Shown: positions 55,880-64,000 of the stretch, piece by piece
Position numbering within the stretch: the first letter of the stretch is position 1
Layout: every line of letters begins with the position of its first letter
DNA from: Pseudopithomyces maydicus
Taxonomy: Eukaryota; Ascomycota; Dothideomycetes; Pleosporales; Didymosphaeriaceae
Direction: 5' to 3'
DNA length: 64,000 nt
Assembly: GCA_026873275.1 (NCBI GenBank)
Contig: JANTUC010000017.1
Location: 992,001-1,056,000, forward strand
The notes under the pieces: generated by a model
What the model was told of the DNA's origin: nothing
Database searches by the model: none
What the model saw: the letters and a program-made list of their open reading frames with translations, nothing else
Position numbers and translations under genes: made by a program

Positions 55880-58091
55880 ATGGCTGAGAAGAACGTCACC
55901 GAGAAGAACGTCGATGCCATCACCGACCAGGAGCCTCCGCAGTATGGCGCGCTCCACGAGAAGGTCGATGAGAAGCCTCAGACGGAGCTGGTAGACGACA
56001 CTGGCCGCCGCTCGTCGGTTGCCATGAACATTGTCGAGAACCCTCTTCAGGTCAGTGGTGAATCTATCTACTAATTTAATTGTACATTTCCTTGAGTTGG
56101 GAGCAACGCTAACTTTCAATTCAGCGAGCCTCAAGGGAAGCCGTCGTAGCCGATGCACGCGCATTTGCTGAGCAGAATGGCATGGCAGACCACGCATCAC
56201 TTTTCGGTCGCGCTGCCCTCGTTGCGCGCGACCCTAAGCGCTTCGAAATGCTGTCTGAACTGGATCAAGGAGAGCGCGATGCGCTCATCTACGAACGCGA
56301 ACACAAGTGGCACGGCCCGAAGATGCTGTGGTACTCGATTGGGTTGTGCGCCATTGGCGCTGCGACACAGGGATGGGACCAGACTGGTTCCAACGGTGCC
56401 AACTTGTCGTTTCCCAAGGAATTCGGCCTTACCGGTAAAGGTCACGATGAATGGATTGTTGGACTGATCAACTCCATCATCTTCTTGACCGCTGGACTCA
56501 TGTAAGTGCACACACAGACAGTTGCGTGATGACATGTTTCAAGGCGATTTTGCCCCGTCGCAGGGCAACAAGGCGTCCCGGAAAGATCATCACACGACAA
56601 ATTATTCTAACACAAGTCGCAATTGCTGACACGGTTACTCAGCGGTGCCTTCATTGTCGATCCCCTCAACAAGTATCTCGGCCGACGCGGTGAGATTTTC
56701 GTTACTGCTCTTTGCCTCACTGCAACACCAATCGGATCCGGTTTCGCCAAGTCATGGCAAGGTCTCTTCGCCGCACGATTCGTCATGGGCATCGGAATCG
56801 GTGCAAAGAACGCAACCGTGCCCATCTACTCTGCTGAGATGGCACCCGCTCGCATTCGAGGTGCTCTTGTCATGTTCTGGCAATTGTGGGTCGTCATTGG
56901 TAAGGAAAAGCTTCCTTGGCCACACCAAGCATCTGCTAAACTTTGGCTTCAGGTATCTTCTTGGGCTTCTGCGCCAACGTCATCGTCAAGGACACGGGCG
57001 ACATTGCTTGGCGTCTTCAGCTTGGCTCCGCTTTTATTCCTTCCTTCATCCTCGGAGCCGGCATCTTCTTCTGCCCAGAGTCGCCTCGATGGCTGATGAA
57101 GAACGGGCGCAACGCCGAGGCTTTCCAGTCCATGCTGAAGCTTCGTGCTCATCCCATCATCGCAGCGAGAGATTTCTACTACTCTTTCGTCATCTACGAG
57201 GAGGAGAGGAAGCTAGCAGCCGGCTCTAGCTACTTCAGTCGCATGTGGGACTGCTTTGCCGTGCCCAGGATCAGGCGCGCCAACTATGGAGCCTCCACTG
57301 TCATGTTGGCGCAGCAGATGTGCGGTATCAACAGTAAGTAAAACTCTCGAAAATCACATCCCTGCGCGAATTGTTCTTGACACGCCATAGTTATCTCCTT
57401 TTACAGCTCTACCATCTTCGAGGAAGTCGGTTACACTGCGGAAAAAGCTTTGTACGCTTCGCTCGGATACGGTGCCGTCCAGGTCGTTTTCACGATCCCC
57501 ACTCTGTTCCTCATCGACACCAAGGGCCGTAGGACACTATGCATGATCACCTTCCCGCTCATGTGCATCTTCCTGCTCGCCGCCGGTCTCTCGCTTCTAA
57601 CACCCGAAGATGCATCCCGAGGTGCAAGGATCGGTCCCGTCGTGCTCTTCGTCTACCTCTTCACCATCTGCTACTCGCTCGGAGAGGGCCCCGTCGCTTT
57701 CCAGTACTCCGCCGAGGTGTTCCCCACCATCCAGCGTGAGCAGGGCATGGCCTGGGCCGTGTGCATCAACAACACCTTCGCCGGCATCCTTTCCCTGACC
57801 TTCCCCCGCATGAAGACCGTCATGACGGCCACCGGTGCGTTCGGATTCTACGCCGGCCTCAACCTCATAGCGTGGTTCATGATCTTCTGCTTCGTCCGCG
57901 AGACCAAGCAGCTCACCCTCGAGGAGCTCGACCAGGTCTTCTCCGTGCCGACCAAGACGTACATCGGCTACGAGCTCAAGTACATGGTGCCGTGGTGGAT
58001 CAAGCGCTGGATCTTCTTCAACCGGAGCGCTCCCAAGCCGGCCCCCATCATCGAGAAGGCGGACCACGTCGAGACGGTGCCTAGCGTCTAA
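55880..58091 (+). CDS. MFS sugar/polyol transporter
   Basis: A twelve-helix proton-coupled sugar transporter of the plasma membrane. Five exons are inferred: 55880-56050, 56125-56501, 56643-56899, 56953-57333 and 57391-58091, giving about 628 residues. Landmarks: a long acidic N-terminal cytosolic part, then AATQGWDQTGSNGANLSFP in helix 1; DPLNKYLGRRGE (the family's D-x5-G-R-R loop); PIYSAEMAPARIRGALV (helix 4-5 PES-like region); PESPRWLMKNGR after helix 6; QQMCGIN-IISFYSSTIFEEVG in helix 7; DTKGRRTL; VAFQYSAEVFPTIQREQG; and FVRETKQLTLEELDQVF. The C-tail with YELKYMVPWWIKRW is typical of a fungal subgroup often called polyol or inositol transporters. The exact substrate cannot be read from sequence. 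Confidence 0.92.
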
Positions 58092-58647
58092 AGGCATGAC
58101 GTACGCGCGACGGATCGGGGAATGACTGCGATGAAGCACAGCTACATATGTGTGATGGAGCCGTCCGTCGGAGCCGTCAGGATCAGCGGGAGGCTCCACT
58201 CCGGTTGTAGATGTTAATGACTTTTTCTATTCACATACCCTTGGTCTCGGACCATTACGCGCCTTGTGCGTGCTATATATTACATATGAACAAACATTCG
58301 CTTTATGAAACTTTTTCGTGTTGGTTTGAAAGTGCATTGTCGTGCGTCAGATAGAAGAAACTTGCCGGGTTTCTCCTTGATCTAGATTGCATCGCGCCGA
58401 GGTCGAGTGATTCACATCGATCATGCGGCCCTCGTTCACGTCATAGGTACCTTCATTCCTGGTTCGAAGTCATCATAGATACTTGGAAGTTCAAAGTGAT
58501 GCTTGTTCGAGTGTTGGTTGTTGCTGTTGTCAGGCGTAGTGATTGGCACACTTCAATTGCCAGTTCGCATAAAACTGTAGCGCTGTTTCTCATCTCCCCC
58601 ACGTAACGGACTAGTCTACTTTGCAGCAAGTTTTAGTCAGCCTTATA
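58092..58647. other. Intergenic
   Basis: 556 bases between the sugar transporter and the small Cys-rich gene. It is AT-rich near 58220-58330 (probable 3' UTR and polyadenylation area). No gene is seen. Confidence 0.5.
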
Positions 58648-58932
58648 ATGCTATCCAACAACCAATCAAAGAATTCATACCGAAACCTTCCTTCTCTCAA
58701 ACCAGCTCACGAGAAGGCCTGGCCCAGTTGGGTATGCCACAAGTGTCGCAGGCCAAACTCTGCTCAGAAAGGAGAGGAGCCGGCGATATGCAGCACGTTG
58801 GCCTGTCTGCACCCCTGGTGCCTGGACTGTCCCGATCTGGCTCAGTTCATGGAAGAAGAGAGCCGCATGATTCTAGGGAGGTGGAAGCTAAGCGGAAGAG
58901 AGACCTGGAACGACCTCGAGCGGTGGGATTGA
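58648..58932 (+). CDS. Small Cys-rich putative zinc-binding protein
   Basis: From the ATG at 58648, 94 residues and no intron. Core: WPSWVCHKCRRPNSAQKGEE, then PAICSTLACLHPWCLDCPDL, that is C-x2-C ... C-x4-C-x-H-x2-C-x2-C, a treble-clef or ribbon-like zinc pattern. The C-terminus is amphipathic and charged. The pattern resembles short fungal zinc-ribbon proteins of unknown function. The coherent Cys/His spacing argues for a real gene. Confidence 0.6.
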   Translation: MLSNNQSKNSYRNLPSLKPAHEKAWPSWVCHKCRRPNSAQKGEEPAICSTLACLHPWCLDCPDLAQFMEEESRMILGRWKLSGRETWNDLERWD

Positions 58933-59717
58933 CGTGGCCTAGATCGTGATTTGATTATCGTACCTCTGTAGTGAGTAATCCTAAGATCCCATCACAGTCT
59001 GATCGTTGGGTTGGGAGCCTATGGAGATTTAACGGCGACCTCCCAAGTTCCGCCATTCGTTATATGAACATTGCACTGAGTCGCGTGTGGTCGCGTGTCC
59101 GTTTAAAGATCCAGGCCATGGACCATGCGTCAGCGCCCAAACCAGCATGCTCGATCCAAGCGTACGGGACAGCCCGAACGGAGGCGTGCGGATAGACGGG
59201 TGTATTGGAACAGAGGCACCGTGCCCGACCTGAGGCATGGCACGTTGTTGCGGAAGAATCAGCGAGTGGGCAGTCGACGAGAAAACCGCAGATCTGTGAA
59301 TGCCAACTCGCCGACTGAGGCGCCGATATCTCCTCAAAAGACGTTTCAGGAGGTACGGGGTCGCGGGGAGTTAGTCTGGCCCAATGACAGGTGCCGGGGT
59401 AGCGGTCCGGCACCGTCCGGATCTCCGAAACTGGGGGCCATGGCCCCAACGGCCCGTTTACTGCAGCTAACCCCCTGCCACCGAGTGTCTTCTCAATGTC
59501 AAATGTCCAACTTGGGCGTTTCAACATCCGTGCTGTCGCGGCCAAGACAAAAGTATAATTTTTAAAACGCATTTTGGGACCGTGGGAGAGCGTGGATTGA
59601 TGACGAATGCGTGAACGCCGCGCTCTTGGGCCGTCATGATGTGGGGATTAAAAGCCATCTAGTCGGTCGCATGTCCCTAACCAGTCGTTTCTTTTGTCCT
59701 TTCGTAAAAATTAAGCC
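58933..59717. other. Intergenic
   Basis: About 785 bases. GC-rich unsupported open frames occupy both strands at 59060-59570. A pyrimidine-rich leader (gtcgtttcttttgtcctttcg) precedes the next start. Confidence 0.5.
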
Positions 59718-61632
59718 ATGGATATCGCTGCCGTTGTTTACGGATTAAACAATGTCCCATATTCTCGTCGTCCTGATATCCATATCGATGAGAATGCCGA
59801 GCTTGCGCAGCCCAAGCCCGCTCCTATAAGACAACCCCATCTAGCTAACCCTTCAATCCGTGGAGAACAAGACGAAGTTCTATCATCAGACTCGCATTCT
59901 GTTTCCACAACCGAAACTGAAATTGGAATCAAGGGCACAAAAGCCAAGCACGAATCTTTCGATCTTTCCGGCAGCGTCTTCCTCGTCACTGGCGAAGGCA
60001 AGACACTGAACCTCCCCATCCCATCGAACAGTCCAAATGACCCCCTCAACTGGAGCCGTTGGAAGACAGGCGGAGCAATTTTTGCCGTGGGCTTCTATTC
60101 CGCGGTGGCGCTCTTGATGGTACAAGGGCAGAGCTTAATGCTCAAAGACATCCTCGGGGAATTTACCGAAGAGGTAAGCGGCCGACGACCAGATTCATTG
60201 CGCGCAGATTACAATGCTAACACTAGACTACTGGTCAGATGAGAGAACCCTGGTCTGCGGAGACCCTGGTCACAGCACCCACCCTTTTCATTGGAATCGG
60301 GACGTTTTTCTGGGTACCGCTGAGCCTCGCACTTGGTCGACGTCCTGTCTTTCTGCTTGCTGCATTGGTCGAACTGTTTACCACCATCGGAGCCGGGAAG
60401 GCACAATCGTTCCGGGCACTCCTGGGATTCCAATGTTTACTGGGACTATGCGAGGGGCTTTCCCTGAGCTTGGTAAGCATCCGGCTCATCTCTTATTACA
60501 CATGCCTAACTCGTGCTAGGCATTCCTGATGGTGATCGACATGACATACATTGCCCAGCGCCCAATCTGTATCGCAGCGCTGTGGTCCATCGCGGGATTC
60601 TTCGGCACCGTCGGCTTGGTTCTCGTCCCGTTCCTGTCTGACCATGGAGACAAGTGGCGACTATTCTACCTGAGAGTGACACCTCTGGCTGTCATGGCTC
60701 TGCTGCTTGCCTTCTTCCTGTACCCTGAAACGTACTTCAAGCGACCGACCGTGGCCTTCAACGGAATGATACTCATGCAGAGTGCGACCGAGAAGCTGAC
60801 CATCTACGAAGACCTCGAATTCGAATCCGACATCTACCGCGATCTTCCGGAGGTCGATGCCAATAAGCGGGGAATACTGAGTCGCCTTGGTCTTGGGCGA
60901 TCGCCGTCTACTTCATGGAAGGCTATGGGGCGATGCTATCTGCAGATCCTCTTCTGCGCTGCCAACCCTCTCGTCTTCTGGGTCATCATCGCATCGGCGT
61001 TTAACTTCGCTGGTATGATGTACATTGGAGCTACCTTTGCGACCATACTGTCTGCACCACCTTACAATCTATCCTCTACCGAGATACCTACTGTGAACAT
61101 TGCTTCCGGCACGGGTGGCCTACTAGGTTACTTCGTCGCTGGCTATGCATTTAGCAGGGTCCTCACTCGTTTATCTAAGCGGAATGGAGGTGTACAGGAA
61201 GCTGAGCACTACCTAGTTGGCTACATCGTACCCGTCATCACCGGCAGCGCTAGCACGCTTCTCTACGGCCTTGCAGTGCATTACAAGTGGCACTTCACAA
61301 TGTACTTCGTAGCCTATGGCCTCAATGGTCTGTCGTGGGTCACACTGGCCATAGTAAACACGCTGTGGGTCACCGAAGCTTTCCCTAGATGGGCGGCACC
61401 CGCCTTGGCTGTGGTCAGCGGTGGGTGCTACCTCGTGAGCTTCTGCATGATTTTTGCGCTCACGCCGTGGATCGTGTCGCAAGGCTATCTTTTAGTCGGG
61501 ATTGAGATTTCTGTTTTGCAGTTCGTGGGAGGTCTCATAGCGGTGCCGATTGCGTTTTGGGGGAAGAGTGCAAGGCAAAGGATCCATGGGAGATGGGCGA
61601 GCGAACGGAGCGGTGCTTTGAGACCTTTATAG
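59718..61632 (+). CDS. MFS transporter (drug:proton antiporter-like, fungal)
   Basis: A twelve-helix membrane transporter of about 600 residues. Three exons are inferred: 59718-60173, 60239-60472 and 60520-61632, all phase 0. The long hydrophilic N-terminus carries SNSPNDPLNWSRWKTGGAIF, the signature just before helix 1 in the fungal DHA1-type group. Next: FFWVPLSLALGRRPVFLLAA (the helix 2-3 Gly-Arg-Arg loop), GLCEGLSLSL-AFLMVIDM, RPICIAALWSIAGFFGTVG, ETYFKRP after helix 6, a large central loop (LEFESDIYRDLPEVDAN), and helices 7-12 up to FVGGLIAVPIAFWGKSARQR. Substrate unknown; this group exports toxins or takes up small cations. It is convergent with the EEP gene, about 85 bases apart. Confidence 0.88.
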
Positions 61633-61717
61633 TAGATTTCACAGTAGTAGATACATTCTTTTAATACATATTTCAAGATGTAACAAGTCATGTTCAGTTG
61701 ATCTTCTGCCAAGGGCT

Positions 61718-62932
61718 TCATGGCATCTTGTAAGTAGTTACAACGGATCGATGATCGCTCGTCCACTCGTTGTTCTGGTAATTCGGGTACACACTCGGCG
61801 TTCCAACCAATTTTACTTCGGAACCCTTTACCTCGAGCTTGCTAGTACCATATATAAAGTCAATCCTATCTTGTGGTTCGGGCTGACCTTGCCAATCATC
61901 CTCGTTCTTTGGGTAGATTGGCGACCAGGTGTCGCCGCTCACAGCTTTGGGGTCTGGATGCGCTTTGCGGAAGGAATCGATCAACCCAGCATCGATGGGT
62001 GTCTTCGATGTTGGCCAGTCGTAGCTCTTTCCGCAGTGATTGTCCTTGTTCGAAGAGGTCCAGTCAAGGTGCGACGGGGCATTGAAATCTCCAACCAGTA
62101 TGAAAGGCGTAGTTGATTCGCGCTGCGACTTGGTCCCGTCAACGACTTGTTTAATCTGGTTAGGTCGACCAGCCGAATTCTCGTCTGCGAGGACCTGCGC
62201 TGCGGTCTTGTTTTCGAAACAGTAGCTGTATGGGCCGTATGGATAGGCGGCAAGGTGGGTAGACCAGAAGTTCAGCGGCTTGGACGTGTCACTTTGGAGC
62301 GCAAGCTGTACACCGCTGCCGCGACCAACGTTTGCATGCTTCTTGACGATGGGAAAGCGAGAGATAATGCCGACGCTGTTGTCGCCGTTATCTTGGTGCC
62401 AGTTCCAGCCAAGTGCTTCTCCCAAACGCTTTGCATGGTTTCCACTCGCTTCCTGCAGGCCGACCACATCGACACCTGCGGACTTCAGATAGTTGACTTG
62501 TTTATTGTGATAGTCGTTGACCTTTGTTCCCCCATACCAAAGGTTCCATGTCATGACCTTTAGCTCATCTGCATTTCCAGTCTCTTTAGCGCTAATTTCG
62601 ATGGGGTTCGCGATCCATTTGTAGCCATCGTCTGCAAGGAAATAGGCTTTGAACTTTCCGCCCCCAACAGGGACTTCAATGCGAACAGAACCTTTGGCAT
62701 TAGGTGCGTAGACCCATCTTAGTGATGGCAAGACCTGCTTCTCGTTGTCGGGCCCACCACCAGTAGTATGGTAAATGCCGATCCAATTCTTAGCATTCGC
62801 GCTAGGTGCCGAGTAGTCAAAAGTAAAGATATCTTTCGTCGACGATAGACTGAGCGAGCCCGTCGGATTAGGCGCAGCCGTGATCAGGCCTCCCAAGGCT
62901 GAGAGCGACAACAAATGGGCAAAGAGACGCAT
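61718..62932 (-). CDS. Secreted endonuclease/exonuclease/phosphatase (EEP) family protein
   Basis: A single-exon gene of 404 residues beginning with a signal peptide (MRLFAHLLSLSALGGLITAA). An N-terminal beta-rich region of about 110 residues follows (STKDIFTFDYSAPSANAKNW ... WIANPIEI). The EEP metallo-hydrolase domain then begins with VMTWNLWYGG and has LQEASGNHAKRLG (metal-binding Glu), FWSTHLAAYPYG, FILVGDFNAPSHLDW (Asn/Asp pair), DRIDFIYG and the closing SDHRSVVTTYKMP (catalytic Asp-His). The Mg-dependent fold cleaves phosphodiesters in nucleic acids, sphingolipids or inositol phosphates. Secretion favours an extracellular nutritional or effector-like role; the substrate is not determined. 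A longer frame reading upstream of 62932 has no signal peptide and is less natural. Confidence 0.9.
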   Translation of the reverse strand: MRLFAHLLSLSALGGLITAAPNPTGSLSLSSTKDIFTFDYSAPSANAKNWIGIYHTTGGGPDNEKQVLPSLRWVYAPNAKGSVRIEVPVGGGKFKAYFLADDGYKWIANPIEISAKETGNADELKVMTWNLWYGGTKVNDYHNKQVNYLKSAGVDVVGLQEASGNHAKRLGEALGWNWHQDNGDNSVGIISRFPIVKKHANVGRGSGVQLALQSDTSKPLNFWSTHLAAYPYGPYSYCFENKTAAQVLADENSAGRPNQIKQVVDGTKSQRESTTPFILVGDFNAPSHLDWTSSNKDNHCGKSYDWPTSKTPIDAGLIDSFRKAHPDPKAVSGDTWSPIYPKNEDDWQGQPEPQDRIDFIYGTSKLEVKGSEVKLVGTPSVYPNYQNNEWTSDHRSVVTTYKMP

Positions 62933-64000
62933 CGTGGGCTTCTCAACGTTACCAAGTACGCGTAAAGACCATAGCGATCCTTTATACACGATATAAATAT
63001 ATTTATAAACCCCGTTGGACTCCTTAAAATACGAAAGAGTATAGAATAGCCCCCAGGGCGCCCTGTTTACGTACATTTCCAGTGACGTGACTTGTTCTGC
63101 CATGCGGCGGGGCCATGCCGGAATAGGAAGTCGAGATGCCGTTCTACACGGAGATCAGGGGCCAAGAACACTGCGCCACCCCGTAGTCGAATCATCGACG
63201 ATGAATGCGCTGCGTGGTAGGGTTTGAGTAGCATCTGAACAGGAACTACTTTCCCCATAGGGAAGCCCAGGGCCGATCTGCGCAGGTGAGTACCTCAGGA
63301 ACGATTTGGCCAATTGGCAGGCGCAGAATTGACACAGGGAGGCTTTGCGACCCGTTTACAGGGACTGCGTAGGATTGCGGCTGGGGTCATTGTCTCGTCT
63401 GTATGTCACTGTCGATGAGTTTCTTGTTCATGATACGAGATACTAATATATACACTGTCCACCCATTCACTACTTTCAAAGAAGTCCTCGGCCCGCTTTG
63501 TGAGTTAGTCAATACTTAAGCAGTGCCAAAAGAAAATGCGACATCATCAATAGCACGAAGGATATCCTACTACTTCGCTTGGTTCCCCATTTTGAGTTCT
63601 CCATTTCTAATAGTAGCACTGCCGCCTGTGGAATAAAATTATGGGATTAAAGTTACTGCGGATTTCTATGATGTTACACACTACTACGCCAACAGACACA
63701 AGCACAATGGGAAAACAGAAAACTCCTCATCTAACATCTCTGAATCTATTTGTATTTCTTTTTATTTTGATGCAAACGAGGTCAATGATTTCAAATGCTT
63801 TCTTGGCTAGCCGACAAAAGTAACAATACCCACACTATTACCCCAATTCTACCATGGATAGCTTCCAGTGTTGTGCAAAAGTTCCAACCCCTCGCTATCC
63901 CTCTTCCCATCAACGACCTCCATCAAACTTTTCACGCTTTCCTCAGCACTTCTTGCGCCCTTCTCCGCCCGATTGTTCTCGCTTAAGTTGCTCACAGTGA
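62933..64000. other. Trailing intergenic segment
   Basis: About 1.07 kb. It contains the EEP promoter (a TATA-like tataaatatatttataa at 62991-63007, on both strands) and AT-rich sequence toward the end. No supported gene. Confidence 0.5.

Overview
The window reads as nuclear DNA of a filamentous ascomycete (Pezizomycotina; Dothideomycetes is my guess, not proven). Genes lie on both strands with one to several short GT..AG introns, mostly 45-140 nt. The families fit: a V-ATPase catalytic subunit without an intein, Vps1 dynamin, complex I and mitoribosome subunits, fungal rhodopsin-domain (Pth11-like) membrane proteins, F-box proteins, a Zn2Cys6 regulator, fungal MFS transporters and a GH7 cellulase. 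I found no bacterial-type operon, CRISPR array, rRNA, convincing tRNA or complete transposon.

Layout. 1-8.3 kb: an AT-rich gene-free start, a peroxisomal alpha-methylacyl-CoA racemase, mitochondrial ribosomal protein L27, a doubtful small membrane-protein gene, a 2.4-kb gap, then a rhodopsin-domain receptor-like gene. 8.8-14.1 kb: two housekeeping genes in tandem, vma1 and vps1, both acting on the vacuole/endosome. 14.1-27.2 kb: a 4.4-kb gap, a second rhodopsin-domain gene, complex I NDUFS6, a 929-residue repeat protein of unknown function, and a third rhodopsin-domain gene. 28.3-34.2 kb: a Dal5/Liz1-type transporter, a flavin monooxygenase and a TauD-like dioxygenase, the last two divergent; I read this as a candidate scavenging module for an organic sulfur or nitrogen compound. 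35-47.3 kb: two F-box genes, an unknown protein, two very small membrane proteins and a secreted DUF1996 protein. 48.5-62.9 kb: a GH7 cellobiohydrolase, a Zn2Cys6 regulator, a sugar/polyol MFS transporter, a small Cys-rich protein, a second MFS transporter and a secreted EEP-family phosphoesterase, suggesting a nutrient-acquisition region.

The most striking signal is about the sequence itself. Seven unrelated genes (racemase, second rhodopsin gene, both F-box genes, the unknown gene at 37.7 kb, DUF1996 and GH7) lose their frame at runs of 4-6 C or G. In each case one additional base in the run restores the family-typical protein. Up to twelve such sites all go in the same direction. This looks like systematic homopolymer under-calling in the assembly rather than gene decay, so these genes should be read as probably intact. 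Exon boundaries below were derived by eye from splice consensus plus frame continuity.
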